The position numbers and the translations under genes are program-made. Shown here piece after piece: positions 25,691 through 40,200 of a DNA stretch of 64,000 bases (position 1 is the stretch's first letter; every line of letters begins with the position of its first letter). This DNA comes from Corbicula japonica (Eukaryota > Mollusca > Bivalvia > Venerida > Cyrenidae), in NCBI GenBank assembly GCA_038501625.1, contig JAZAYU010000005.1, forward strand, positions 2,232,001 through 2,296,000, given 5' to 3'. The notes under the pieces were generated by a model. The model saw only the letters and a program-made list of their open reading frames with translations, had not been told where the DNA came from and made no database searches.

Positions 25691-26815
25691 TCGTGGTTGA
25701 TATAAGCTGACAGACCCTCGGCTCAGCCATCAGTCAGTGCCTCAGCTGTCTACCTAAATCAGCGTACCGTGACGCATTTCAGAAACGGATTCAGAGCTTG
25801 AAATAATATTTGTGTTTCAAATCGCTGAGAATATTTTGAAGCGATGCAATGTTCATTTAAGCCGCATGCATTTAAGATATCATACAATACACATTACATA
25901 TCGAACGACACTCGTATGTCGGAAGGGCTCAATCTCGTCTTTATCGCAAGCCATATTATTGCAAGACAATTCACAAAGGTACATCAATAATATTTGAAAA
26001 ATGACATTGACATTGACACGTTTTATATACTACAACTATGCTACTCCTAACACGTTTAATACATTTATCAAAGCTGAATGGACTCGTACAAGTTTATTGT
26101 AAATCGTCGTCATGTTCGATTGTCAAAGCTTAAATCTAATGGTGACAAACAATTAACTGTCAGCTTGTAAGAAAATTGAACTTTTATGTCATGTTAGTGG
26201 TCTAATTTTTCTACCGTAATTGCAAAAGATAAACTACGTCTGAGCGCATGTTGATGTTCTTTTTATCTACGTAAATTATGTTTTCAAAGAAAACAACGTT
26301 TTTATTTCTCAAAATCTAGAAAACGGATTGTGCAATTCACTATGTGTGTAAGTCTGACGTCTTCATTTATATTTGGGTCATAGAAATTAACAGACTACTT
26401 TCTCACATTGTATTTATTTCTAAATAAAAATGTATACTGGAAATACGAACTTTTCAAATAATTCGATTTTTTTTGTGGTTATCATACGTTTACCTCCTGA
26501 TGCAATTTTCCTAGATATGTAATTGTTATTCCCGAAATCCACAAATTGTAAAACTTTTGCAATTTGCAATAATTAATTATTTATCAATCAAAAAAAGGAG
26601 GTAAAACAATACAATAAATTGTAAAGATTTAACACAGGTTGTTGTTTTATGTAATTATTCTTATTTAATAATATATCTACACGCATGACTAGAATAACAA
26701 GTCTGTTCGTTGACCACAATACAAATCTATGATTTCGAAAAATAGGCATGATGGATCCGAATTCTTACATATCTTTCAAATTTGTCTAATTGTGCAAGGT
26801 GCTGCTTATACATGT
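25691..26815. other. Intergenic, no gene seen
   Basis: AT-rich sequence with no supported gene or repeat array. Confidence 0.4.
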
Positions 26816-26819
26816 AAAT

Positions 26820-27310
26820 GTATCCGCAATGATGATTCATATCTTAATTCATATTAATTGGATTAATGGCATCCGCAATGATGATTCATATCTTAATTCA
26901 TATTAGTTGGATTAATGGCATCCGCAATGGGTTCTGCTGATACATCTTCAGTCGACTCCCTAATCATCTATAATTAAAATAATACTTGTACTGTCCGCAA
27001 TGCAGCTGGCATACTTTAAGTCCACTATCTAACCATCTATTATAAGAAAAATTGTACAACCAATGCTGCTGATACATTTTAATCGAATCCCTAACCATTT
27101 ATAATTCGAATAAGTGTAACCCCAATGATAATTATATTTTAGTCGACTCCCTAACCATTTATAATTAAAATAATTGTAACCCTACTGTTGCTGATATATC
27201 TTTAGTCGACTCCGTTACCATCTATAATTAGAATCATGATATATTTTAGTTGACTTCCTAACCATTTATAATTAGAATAATCGTAACCCCAATGCTGCTG
27301 ACATATCTGA
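26820..27310. repeat. Short duplication followed by a degenerate 60-70-bp array
   Basis: A unit with ATCCGCAATGATGATTCATA is repeated at about 26821 and 26871. Then about six diverged copies of a unit with TTAGTCGACTCCCTAACCAT and TATAATTAGAATAATTGTAA run to 27310. Confidence 0.7.
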
Positions 27311-28490
27311 AAGGGTATAAAGAGGCCGAGGCTATCTGGCCCGTAATTAAGAATGACCGAGTAATAATGCCCACGAGTGGCACATTGAAATAACTAGATA
27401 AAGGCTCTTTTAAGTTAACAAAGTGTAAATTTAATAAAATATCGACAATTTAAGGGTGATATAACACGTTCTTGGAGTTCACAGCGCGCTCGACAATTCG
27501 ATTCATTTGAAATACTAGTTAATGCAATCAATTTTATAAATTAAAAAGAACAACAAAGAGTCATAGCTTTATAAATATTGGTAGCAGAGATATGGGTCTT
27601 ATTGATTATGATGTAGATTGTGATAGTGAATATATATTTCAAATTTCAAGGTGCTGTCTGAAGTAGTTTCAAAGTTATGGACCAAAGTGCATATTTTGGA
27701 TAACGGACGCCAACGCTGACGCCGATAGCTCCCCTATTCTTCAAATAGCCAAGCTAACCAGAGAGACTGCAACAATCTGTCAGTTATCGAAGATGACCGA
27801 GATATTTAAGTCACACATTTTCTTACAAAGTTTCGTGAAAAGTATATATAATTATGCAAAATTAAGATAGCAGACAATTAAGTGAAGTTGCCAGCCACAA
27901 CTGACCATACAAATGTTTGACAATCGCCATATGACGCAGGCTGTTAATGCGAGATTTAATGAACCAACAAAAACACGTACAACAAGGCATTCATTCTGTG
28001 ATATAAGTTGAAGAGATAAGGATGTAACAGCTATGGTTTATATGGCCTCCATTGGCGCGTCACGGAAAAATGACTTCGGGTAGTCGACGTTTTTTTCTTA
28101 AAATGACGTCATAAAGTTTAGCACACGTCATGCCCGTGATCTTGACAAAAAGGAGTGTTAATTATATGTTAACTCATTAACAGTGTACTTACAGAGGAAT
28201 ATAAAATAACCAAACAAAGTGTTTTATAACTGATATTTATTTAATAAAAAACAAAAGAACAAAGCGGAATGTTGATGGTTAAATGTACGAAGTACATCTA
28301 ATGTCTCAACATTAATACATAGGCATGGGCTCACCTTTTATTTTATAAAAGAAAGCTAATCCCCGTCAAGTTGTTATTGATAAATAATATTACTTTTATT
28401 ACACAAGTATGTTGATGTTTACTTAAATGGTTCACCTTTACAACACAATGTTCATCTCCGGAAGTTTTTTACTTAAATATGTGGTTTTAT
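27311..28490. other. Intergenic, no gene seen
   Basis: No open frame with family features. The part 27600-27730 resembles the edge of a dispersed element, but the boundaries could not be set. Confidence 0.4.
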
Positions 28491-28497
28491 ATACTTT

Positions 28498-28665
28498 AAG
28501 AAATTAGAAACGCAACTTCATTAAACAAGAAATACATTTTACGTTTAAAGAAGTTGCGTTTCTAATTTCTTCAAATGCATATTATATAGTAAAAGAAATT
28601 AAACTTCTTTAATCACGAAACATATTTTGTGTTTAAAGAAGTTGCGTTTCTAATTTCTTTAAGTA
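28498..28665. repeat. Inverted repeat with three arms
   Basis: AAGAAATTAGAAACGCAACT near 28498 is followed by two reverse-complement copies, GAAGTTGCGTTTCTAATTTC, near 28550 and 28637. The first two arms can form a hairpin, and the third duplicates the second. Confidence 0.8.
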
Positions 28666-28839
28666 TATATTAAAACGTCAATTATATATATTTTAAGTCT
28701 TTTTATCCAATCTCTTTTTGAATTAGGTCACATCTTTATTAGTCAGATTAAAATGTATAAATTTTCTAGATTATAATGCATACGACACTTAGTTGAGATA
28801 GGACATAGATACTTATGAAATAAATACCGTATTTTTAAA

Positions 28840-31095
28840 AACACACCGTTACAACATAAAGTTCAACAATAGATTTATTTTAATAAACAATATACAGTTG
28901 AAAAAGACCATAGATTTACCATGTTTACAGTATAAAGTTCATCCTTAGGCATTAATGAAATCAATAATTAGTTAAAATAGGGCACACACTTTCAGTATAA
29001 AGTTCATCCTTAGGTTTTAATGAAATCAATATTTTGATGAAATAGGACACAACTATACAATATTAAAGGTTCTTTCATTGGAATTAATTAAATAAACATC
29101 TAGCTGTAAAAGGGCGCACCTATACAATGGAAGGTTCATTCATTGCTATAAGTGAAAACAACACCCAGCTGAAATAGGTGCACCTATACAATGAAAGGTT
29201 CATTCACTGCTATTAATGAAAACAACACCTAGCTGAAATTGGCGCACCTATACAATGAAAGGTTCCTTCACATGCTATTAAATTAATGAAAACAACACCT
29301 AGCTGTAATGGGCGCACATATACAACGAAAGGTTCATTCATTGCTATTAATGAAATCAAAACCTAGCTGTAATAGGCGCACATATACAATGAAAGGTTCA
29401 TTCATTGCTATTAATGAAATCAACACCTAGCTGTAATAGGCGCACATATACAATGAAAGTTCATTCATTGCTATTAATGAAAACAACACCTAGCTGTAAT
29501 AGGCGCACCTATACAATGAAAGGTTCATTTATTGCTATTAATGAAATTAACACCAAGCTGTAATGGGCGCACATATACATTCAAAGGTTCATTCATTGCT
29601 ATTAATGAAATCAACACCTACATTTGTAGCTGTAACAGGCGCACATATACAATGAAAGGTTCATTAATTGCTTTTATAGTTGTTAAAGGGCGCGCATTGC
29701 AATAAAACGTTCGTTCATTGCTATAAATGAAATCAACAATTAGCAGTAAAAGTGTGCACTTATACAATAAAATGTTCTTTTTTTGTTATTAATGAAATTT
29801 ACACCAAGCTATAATAGGCGCACCTATACAATGAAAGGTTCATTCATTGCTATTAATGAAATCAACACCTAGCTGAAATAGGCGCACCTATACAATGAAA
29901 GTTTCATAAATTGCTTTTAATGAATCAACACCTAGTTGTAATAGGCGCACATATACAATGAAAGGTTCATTCATTGCCATTAATGAAATCAACAACTAGT
30001 TATAAACATGCACCTATGCAATAAAATGTTCATCAATAATAGATATTAATGACAAAAATTATTCCGTTGAAATAGGGGACACCTTTACAGTTGAAATGTC
30101 ATCCCATTATATTAATGGCATCAATATTTATAAAACAAAATAGGACAAACCAAAACAATATATGATTCATTCATTCATTCATATTAACCAAATCAACAAC
30201 TAGTTTCAATAGGACACACCTTTACGATATGAATAATATCCATATTAACCAAATCAACAACTAGTTTCAATAGGACACACCTTTACGATATGAATAATAT
30301 CAATAATATTTAGCTTAAGTATGACATATGCAGTAACATTCATATTTCTATAAATAAAATGAATTAATAAACAATTATAATGAAAACCAACAGCTAGCTG
30401 AAATAGGTCGCACATAAAAACCTAGAAATGAATAAGATCAAAATTTATCTGAATTAGGGCACACCTATACACAAAAAGGTTTTTAACATGTTTAACTCTA
30501 GATAATTTGTTAAATACCTAGCTGAAACAGGACACACCTTCACAGTTTAAGGTACATCCCTAGATATTAATGAAATAAATATTTAGCTAAAATATGACAG
30601 AACTATATAATGTATATAAATAGCTTAATCTAAGATATTTATAAAATCATAATATAGTTGAAACAGGGATATCCTTAGAAAATGATGAACTCAATACCTA
30701 GCTGAAACAAGGCACAATTTTAGCGTATAAAGTTCATCCCTATATGTTAATGAACTCAATATAATTTAGGTTAAATAGGGCACACCTACCCAATAACAGG
30801 TTTTACAAGTGTTATTGATGAAATCAACATCTAGCTGCAATAGGGTACACATAAATCAATATTTAGCAAAAATATACAATATTAATGAATAATGAATAAA
30901 TTTAATAATTATAATATCTGAAATAGGGCACACATAACAATTAAAAGGTTAACATTTAGATATTTTTAAAAACAACGCTTAGCTGAAAAAGGGCCCACCG
31001 TTAAAGGTTACTGTTCATCCCTAGATATTTATGAAATCAATATTTAGCTGAAAGAGGGCACACCTTAGAAGTATAAAGTTCATCCTTTTAACTAT
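28840..31095. repeat. Satellite array of 64-bp units
   Basis: About thirty or more copies of a unit containing ATGAAAGGTTCATTCATTGC and CAACACCTAGCTGTAATAGG. Well-kept copies at 29341 and 29405 are 64 bp apart. Conservation is highest at 29100-29980 and decays outward on both sides. Within it, 30180-30300 is a recent duplication of about 61 bp. Confidence 0.92.
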
Positions 31096-31406
31096 TGAAA
31101 AAATACTTGTCAAGTGTATGATATCTTAAACGATTGATATTGTTTAAATATTTAAAGATATTTTTTACTTTTTAACAATTGTGTATTTAAGAACAATAAA
31201 CAATAGCAAAATACAATATGTTAGACAACAAAAATGAATTCACTCTAATTCCCTGTGCATGCATCAAGATTGCAAAAATCAAAGATTGCAAAGTAGGAAA
31301 ATTTTTATATTAAAAAATTCTACATTAGAAACTCCTGTATTACAAGGACATTTAAATGAACAAGATAAACTAAATTAAGAAATCTAAATGAAACACTTTA
31401 TAACAA

Positions 31407-32111
31407 TTAAGGGCTCGCCACACTCCTCCCAATCCTATTCATCGATAAAAAGAAAATTATCAAAATCTCAAAAATGGCAAAATGCCGTTCAATGAAACTT
31501 TGCACAAAGGAATGTTACTAATGTATCTTGATTTTTGCATACAGTTAGAATAGTAAAGAAAACAAGCTATACCTTAAAATTCCTTAAAATTCTATTTACA
31601 TAAATTCACAAAAACTTAGCGATACAAAACATCATTTTAAATTCCCACGTGAGTACAATGTTACTGACAAGAAAATGCTGTGTACTTTGTTTAAAACTTT
31701 CAACTGCTAAAAGAAAAATCAGTGATTGTCATCCGATTACGCGACCACGAAGCGACCAGAAAATTGAAGGTCTACACACTTTTACTAATATCTAGTAAAG
31801 ATTACATAATCATGTAAGTCACGAGGACACAATAAATTGTAATCAGTATCATATTACTCATGTGAGCATTTAAAATGATGTTTTGTGTTGTTTAGTTTTT
31901 GTGAATTTATGTAAATAGAAGTTGAGAGAATTTTTAGATCTCGCTATTTTTCTTTACTGTTCTAACGTGTCTTACCATCTGCACAATAGAGATACATTAA
32001 TAACATACATTTGTGCAAAGTTTCATTCAACGGAATTTTGCCGTTATTGAGATTTTGATCATTTTCTTTTTATCGATGAATAGGATTGTGAGGAGTGTGG
32101 CGAGCCCTTAA
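31407..32111. mobile_element. TTAA-flanked foldback element (non-autonomous DNA transposon)
   Basis: TTAA at 31407-31410 and 32108-32111 brackets inverted ends GGGCTCGCCACACTCCT and its reverse complement. The inverted homology continues about 250 bp inward on each side (TTTTTATCGATGAATAGGAT; CATAAATTCACAAAAAC) with moderate divergence, around a core of about 190 bp. TTAA target sites are typical of the piggyBac superfamily. There is no coding region. Confidence 0.82.
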
Positions 32112-32224
32112 ACATAATTACTTTTTCCACACTTTTTTTTTATAAACAATTTCTGTGAAAAGCATAACGAGGATATGACACGAAGACATAATAAAATACG
32201 ATACAAAATCTTAAACAGCACTTT

Positions 32225-32900
32225 CAAATGACGTTTTATATAAACACGCTGGCAAATGATAATGTTTAAATATTTATAGACGTTAGGAATTTCACATAAC
32301 ATTTTATATACACAAGCCTCTTTTTGTCAAACAATATTGCTTAAAACTCACAAACATTAGGATTTCACATAAAATTTTGTGTACAAAAGCGTCTTAACGG
32401 CAAATAATATTGTGTTAATATTTACAGACATTAGGAAATTCACATAACATTTTATATACACAAGCCTTCTTTTGTCAAATAATATTGCTTAAAACTTACA
32501 GACATTAGGATTTCACATAATTTTTATATACAAAAGCGTCTTTATGGCAAATAATATAATATAATTGTGTTAATATTTACAGACTTTAAGAAATTTACAT
32601 AACCTTTTATATACATAAGCGTCTTTATGTCAAATTCTATTGTTTAAATATTTCCTGACATTAGGACTTTCACATAACGGTTTATATACACAAGCGTTGT
32701 TTTGTCAAATGATATTGTTTAAATGTTTCCTTAAATTAGGACATTCACATTACGTTTTATATAAACACGCTGGCAAATGATATTGTTTAACTATTTACAA
32801 ACATTGTGACTTTCATATAACGTTTTATATACACAAGCATCTTTATGTCAAATGATATTGTTTAAATATTTACATACATTATTAACCTTTATTAAAGGTT
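32225..32900. repeat. Tandem array, about 72-bp units
   Basis: About nine diverged copies of a unit with TTCACATAACATTTTATATA and CAAGCGTCTTTTTGTCAAAT. It starts about 115 bp after the foldback element. Confidence 0.8.
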
Positions 32901-34042
32901 TACGTGTAGAAAATAGTGTGCTTACCTAACAAGAATTACGTGTATTTTTAAAATTTGGTTTAATATGATTTGTTATTTTACTTTGAATATGTATACATAG
33001 TTATAATTTAATAACAAAATGTTAATACAATGTATCTCCGAAACATTTATGTAATTTAAGATAAAGCCACCAAACACAACATATTTCAAAATATTTAAGA
33101 AATAAATGACGTTAAAAAACAAATATGCTAGAAAACGACAATGCTCACATCTTCTATTCAAATAAATAGTATGCATTTTATAAAATTCCCCATTCAGAAA
33201 GATTATTCGTCGACAGTGCCAGATAGTATGGACTAAAAGAGACCGTAAGTTTTTAAGCATCTTACACGAGTCTAAGTCAAGATGAACAAATCTGTCACTG
33301 AGACTGAACTGTTTTTAAGTGAACGAGGCTCTTCCAAGTTCCCGCCAAAATAGTTCACATGAAATGACATATATTTCTACCTTAACAGTCTGAGAATATA
33401 TCATGCAAAGTTTTTTATGCATACTTCATTTTCTTTTATATGTTCTATATGTATACCCTTAAAATTTTGTTTCCCAACACCGAAATGTTGACGTTATCAA
33501 AGCTAATTTTCTAAATTGCGCTACTATCTTGAATACATGATATCAAATGCTTGATGACGTGACGTCACCCATGTAAGCACGCGATAAATGATATGAATAT
33601 GATAAAAAAGAAATAGAAATTTTATACAGTATTCTTTAAATATTTACAATTTTTTCAACAAGTTTGCTTTACAAAACATATACTGCTAAACAGTCAAAAC
33701 AAAACACATGTATTCATATTACTTCAATAAAAAAATGTTGACTGAATGTATCTTAACAATATATGATATGAACAAACACGTTTGAAAAGTAACACAAATT
33801 AAGATAAAAGCAACATGATTTTTAAAATCGGACTTAATCGACAATCACGTGAATTGCAACTGTCTGTATTCTATTTGTACCGGGCAGCCATTGGAACTGC
33901 AGGTAACTGTTTAGAAATTTCATGTTTTATACTTTATATTGCATGTCTTTTACATTTTATACCAATACAATAAGCCACGTTATTACACATTTTCTCGCTT
34001 AATTACTACACACCAAATTAGAACTTAAACATAGGGGGATAA
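32901..34042. other. 3' flank of the sacsin gene, no gene seen
   Basis: AT-rich, with no supported coding region or repeat. Confidence 0.4.
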
Positions 34043-34048
34043 TTTATT
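34043..34048 (-). promoter_or_regulatory. Putative poly(A) signal of the sacsin gene
   Basis: Minus-strand AATAAA lies about 250 bp after the sacsin stop at 34300. Confidence 0.4.
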
Positions 34049-34299
34049 CTTGAGATAAAAGAAGCCAAAAAGAGAAAAACGAGTATCAGTCCTTTAAAGC
34101 CGAAATTATTAACATTGGAAAACAGAGATTGCAAATCATTTTAAGTTTATGAGAGCACGAGAGAAACTAACAAAATCGGTAAAGGAAAAGTACATGTATC
34201 TCCTTCGTAAGATCTTCGACAGAAAAACATGGGACAAATCAAATTTCAGATCGCTTCTTTCGGTGTTATAAGGTAATACTTAAACTGTTATTCTCAATC

Positions 34300-37200
34300 T
34301 TAGGTGTTTAGTTCCTCCACAATCTCTATTACTCTTTTAGCTACGTTCAGAGAAAACTTCGCGTCTTCTTTTGTAAATACATCTGAGGGTATCTTTGGAC
34401 GAGACTGCATGTCTGGATACCTCAGCCTTGTATTCGCATGGTCCCCAAGTCTGGCTTCGAGTAACTGTGTCTGTAATATAAGGAATATATTTGTCATCAA
34501 ATTAACAGGAGTTAATGGTATAGGCCTGATATTTGAAAGTTCTATGCGTATTCAGGGTGGGGGAATCACGTGACAAGACACGGCCGCCAGCCAAACAAAA
34601 TCTCCCGGTTCGAGGTAAGTTTTTCATTGTTTCTCGTTTATTCCTGGACCATTTTTGATGAAATAAACACTTAAGTACCCCGTACACGAAGACAGATTGC
34701 ATGGTATATTCCAAAGTTTGCAACCTTTTGTAGTTTATGCGGTATTTCGTGTACAGTGTTAGGCAGCTAGCATTTCTCGGGGATAGGGTACACTTGGATC
34801 TTGTTGAAATCATTCTTCTAGCCAATTTTTGCGAGTGACATAATTGTTGCATGAAAAATGTGTTATATTTCGGCAGAATGAATGTCACTGGTGCAAACAT
34901 ATCCAGTTTCTTTATGCAACTGATGTAAAAATCACAAAAATGGAAAAGGATAGGGAACACTGGCCACGACGTTGAGGATAGGGAACACTTGAATTTTGAG
35001 AAGCAAACTGTTTGCCAGTCCGAGCGATTTGTTTGCGAATCCAAGCGATTCCGTTGTTGTTGTTTTTTTTTAATAAAACATGAAAAATTTGTTTTCTTTG
35101 TTTAAATTCTTATGATCAGCTACGAAGTAATAAGAAATAAGTATTACTAAACAAATCTGAGTCTTGCTGAGCTAGAATTGTAAAATCTTTGAAACGTTTG
35201 CATTTATAAGAAAGATCTAGAAAAAATACCATAATTTGCATAAAGCAGATTATCTGAAGAGAATCAATGAAATAGTAAACGTTATGAATTATAATGATGC
35301 GCCAGAAAACATAATAAAATTATGCACGAAAACACGATTACAGAAGTTTTATATACAGTACACGAACTTTAACAGTTGAAGTGTAGTATAATGTATTAAA
35401 AGTAAAAACAAACAAGGGTAATTTGTTTGCAACATTAGATTAAAAATGCGATCTCCGGTTATTAAAACGACTTTCCTACTTTCGAAATGCCAACAAAGTC
35501 GATATTGAAATGTGTGTTGTTTTTTTGTTTTTTTATATTTACAACCTCGTGGATTATAAGATAAAATCGACATTGGTTTATCAAATCTGTGTTTGATGCA
35601 GGCAGCAATAAACATCGGTGCGGTTCTAAGAGTATTTTCTTTAACAAACATGACAGATACATTGATAACAATTAAATTATTTTATTTTATATAAGCATGT
35701 TTACGGGATACGATGACAGAAACGCATATTAACAAGCAGGCAATGATAGAGACAGTCATAAAACGACTTTGATTTCCCCAAAGCAAAGTCATTTTAAAAC
35801 TAATAATAATAGAGAATTTAAAAGATTTTCCTTCTCTTGATAAAAAGTCGGGGGACTTAGATTTGTTGGAAAAGGTAGCTTAACCTCAGTTGTATAGTCG
35901 TTTGGCTGGGAAGATTTTGAATCGTTTTATTCTTTAATGTATTAATAATATTGATGTGAAATGAATACATTTGGCACCGTGATATCGAATAAAATAATAC
36001 CGCCTCATGATGTTTATTATCATAAAGCTTTCAAAAGTCTATAACTTTCCCTATGCTGGCGAATAAACATCTACAAGTAAGTTTCTGGTCTAAAATCTAA
36101 GTTTTCAAGTTGTCTTATAAAAACGTATGATTATTTATTCGTAGCTGCTGAATTAAAGATTCAAAATGCATATATTTTTCTGCAAATTTCAGGGGAAACG
36201 TAATTTAAAAACATCCATAACTCAAATATGGCCCAGAGTGCAAAAATTGCAAAATAAATCGAGGACGAACGAGGCTTTTTAGAAAAAAAACAACTTGTTT
36301 TTAAGCATCTTCCCAGCCAATGGCCTACAACAGGGAGATTATACTACTAGGATTTGTATTGGGGGCATTTTATTCCATTCGTCAGTCAGTGCTTGTCGTT
36401 CAAACACACAACCTTTATACCATATTATTAGAAACCAGATGCGTTACTGCCACGGCCACGAAAACTTCTGTTACAGGGCTGTATAGCTTTCACAATATGC
36501 TCAATGCGTAAAATCGGAGTATAGTCCAATATATTGATGTTGTTTTGTTTTGAGAAAATACGTGTGAAAACAGCTGTTTGTGCCCGTGTCCATTATGCTG
36601 TAGATTACACATAAAATGCTGACGTAAGAACAGCAATACAATAAGCCATGGCATTATAACAGACTGGCACAAAGGGTTTTAAACATATTGTGTATCGGTC
36701 GGATGCTTATGCGTACATAACAATTAAAATGCGAAATTTCAAAACACATTTACTGCTGGTGAAACATAATTTACTGTGTATCGGTCGGCTGCTCATGCGT
36801 ACATAGCAATAAAATGCAAAATTTTAATACACTTTTACTTGACGTGCAAAGTGGGGATTTTAAACAAGTCACGTGCATCATAAGTCGACACATTTTAATT
36901 AACTAGTATGGCTTTCAATACTTTGCAAACAGCTCTGCTTGAGTAACTGAGTCATCAAATCTGGAAACAAGAGTGTCCATAGGACCCTGGGTCGCTCACC
37001 TGTCAATAACTGCTCAATGCTTGCAAGAGTTTTTTTCAAGTGTGGTAAAATCAAGTCAAAAAATAAAGCTGTTATTGTGGAGAAAAGGTCAAAATAGCAG
37101 ACTTTGGCTCTTTTAAGGGCCATAACTCTGGAACCCATTATTGAATCTAGCTGATTCAAGAAAGGAACTGAGATCTTATAGTAACTCAAGTATTGTACAA

Positions 37201-40200
37201 GTCTGATTAAATTCAAATAAAAAATGAAGCTGCTATTTTGCAGAGAAGGTCTAAATAGTTTATTTCGGCACTTTCAGGGGCCATTACTCTGGAACCTATA
37301 ATGCAATATGGCAATTTCAAGAAAGGAACCAAGATCTTATGGTTGTGAAAGTGAAGACAAAAATGACGACCACTAGTGTGTAGAAAAGCTTTTATTAAAA
37401 CTTGACCTAGTGACCTAGTTTTCAAGGTCACATGACCCAGTTTCAAACTTGACCTAGATATCATTGAGATTATCATTCTGATCAAGCTTGAAAAAGAGAA
37501 CCAAAATTAAGACCGCTAGAATGCGAACAAGCTTTTTCTATAATTTGGCATTGTAACCTAGTTTTCAAGGTAACATAACCCAGTTACGAACTTGGTCTAG
37601 ATATAATTCATATAAACATTCTGACCAAGTTTGAAGAAGACCCCACCAAAATTAAGACAGCTACAGTGCAGACAAGCTTTTTCTTTAATTTGACCTAGTG
37701 ACCTAGTTTTAAGAGTCACATGACCCAGTTATGAACTTTATCTAGATATCATTGAAATAAACATTCTGACCAAGTTTAAAGAAGATCGCACCAAAATTAA
37801 GATTGCTACAGTGCGGTTAAGCTTTTTCTATAATTTGACCTAGTGACCTAGATTTCAAGGTCACATGATCCAGTTTCGAACTTGACCTAGATATCATTGG
37901 GATAAACATTCTGACCAAGTTTTAGGAAGATCGCTCAAAAATTAAGACTGCTAGAGTGCGGACAAGCTTTTTCTTGCTTCTCAAAATGCAAGTGTTCCCT
38001 ATCCTCAAACAGATCGCTCGGACTGGCAAACAGTTTGCTTCACAAACATGCAAGTGTTCCCTATCCTCAACATCGCGGCCAGTGTTCCCTATCTTTTTTC
38101 ATTTTTGAGGTTTTTACATCAGTTGCATAAAGAAACTGGATATTTTGCACCAGTAACATTCATTCTGTCGTCATATAACACATTTTTCATGCAACAATTA
38201 TGTCACTCGCGAAAACTGGCTAGAAGAACGATTTCAACAAGATCCAAGTGTACTCTATCCCCGAGAAATGCTAGCTGCCTAACACTGTACACGAAAAACC
38301 GCATAAACAGAAGGTTGCAAAATTTGAAAAATACCACGCAATCTGTCTTCGAGTACGGGGTACATGAGAAAAATGAATATGCTTTTGTAAATTTTATTTC
38401 TCATAATTATTTCTTAAAAAGTTGATTTTTATTTGTATTTAAATGTCCACTCACTAGACATCAAAGCTAGTATACAAAAGGTTGTTGATAATTACCTGTT
38501 CAAGCAGAGTTCTATCTGATGTTAGATTTGACAGGTAATGGCTGTAACTTCCCTTAGGAACGTTGTTGGCATCTTGAGAGTATCTTGACGACTTCAAAGC
38601 CTTTTCACATGCCTGCATAGTTTTAAAAAAAAACCTTTAATATCATGCTTCACACTCTTTCTCTGTAAAAGTATTTTTTCGAGGGGTAATGCCTAACCTC
38701 AACAAAACTTGCATTAAATTTTGTAGCAGAAGGATTTTTGCAACAAAATAAAAAAGCAAAGCGCATCAACGTGAGCGCATAAATATAATAATAAACTTAT
38801 GTTGGCGTTACAATTAACGATATCCTAAACAAAAATATTCCTCTTTTGGTATAAGGAAAGCGTTCAACATGTCGAATTTACCAATAACTAGCACATATCA
38901 TACCTAATGCAATTATAAAAATATATTCTTTACGATTTATCGCAATTTGTAAATGATTAAATAAAGAAAACAAGAGTTTAAGATTCCACATGTTAAACAA
39001 CACGTCAATTTGACTAAAATTTGGTGAAAACCGCATACAAATCTATGGAACAATACTCACTTGATGACACATGTAGCAAACCCAGTTGAAACCTTCGACT
39101 TCCGATACATTTTGATAAGTCACACTCGCAGCTTTAAAGTCATGCTTAGCTTGTCGCAGCCATCTTTCAGCTTCGCCAGTATCTGGACGCTTTCTTACGG
39201 CTGCTGTTGAATGTGAGTAACGTCCCGTTCTCTCTGCTCTGCTATACTCTTCGTAATTATCATGAAAAGCCCTGTAAATTACTTTTGCTCTTCTTTCTAT
39301 GTTGTTAAAGTATCTATTATACGTGGAGCCCGAAGCAGGACAAGACTGACCTCTTGACATTTCTTCTGCTACATTTTTCACAATCTCTTCGCGACTTTCA
39401 AGCCGACTTATAATAATCTTTATGTATTGAAATATTTGCTTGCAGTACTCAGCATTATCAGGATTTCTGTCTGGATGCCACTTTAATATCAGACGTCGAA
39501 TAATCCGTTTATGGTCCGCTTCGCTCAATTTCCACGCTTCAATAAGATCTTGGCGAATTCGAAGGCAGTGTGCGTCAAACGGTCTTGCGCCAACAGGTTC
39601 GCCATCATATATCTGCAATTCTCTTCCCGGATCAGTTACAGGTCTTACAAATCTGAATAGTCTGTATATAGGTACTACTTCTGACAGCAAATCTGCACAG
39701 CCGGTGTCGACAACGTATTTTCTTTTCAAATCACTGTCAACATTGTTAGTAAACTCTCTGAGTACTTTTACGTATATAAAAACTTGATTCTGTTCGGTAT
39801 CATTATCTTCACTATCTTCCAGCTCCAAAGCGACCATTTCATTTTCTTTGAATGGTCTGATTCCTTGCTCAAGAAAAGGAATGAAATGTTGTTCTACATA
39901 TGTTCCAGGTTTAGGGTAAAAATCATTCTGGAACCCAGAACCGTATTGCATAATATCGAGTTCATCTAAAATGTGTTGTAATCTTTCACCACTTTCTAAC
40001 GCGTCCAGCACACTCATCAAATGACGATCCGATTCTCCTTTAAAATGTGGAACGCAAACTCGAATAAGTCTTATTAACCCAGGTAAAATTTGTCTTACCT
40101 TTAATCTCTCTGTGTTTCTGCTGTCTTGAAAATAGAACACGGCTGAAGCTGCCTGACCATTGTTTGTTTGGATATACCAATTTTGAACTTTCTCTGTTCC

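Noticed and set aside
28840..31095. CRISPR-like regularly repeated array
   Set aside because: Units abut directly with no unique spacers, they are diverged, and the setting is an animal genome.
34502..35044. 180-codon open frame, similar to the one at 38048-38425
   Set aside because: The similarity follows from the inverted repeat pair; differences between the copies change amino acids as readily as not, and no domain is recognised.
36899..37485. 105- and 90-codon minus-strand frames
   Set aside because: Both are inside the TGACCTAG repeat family, which yields such frames by chance.
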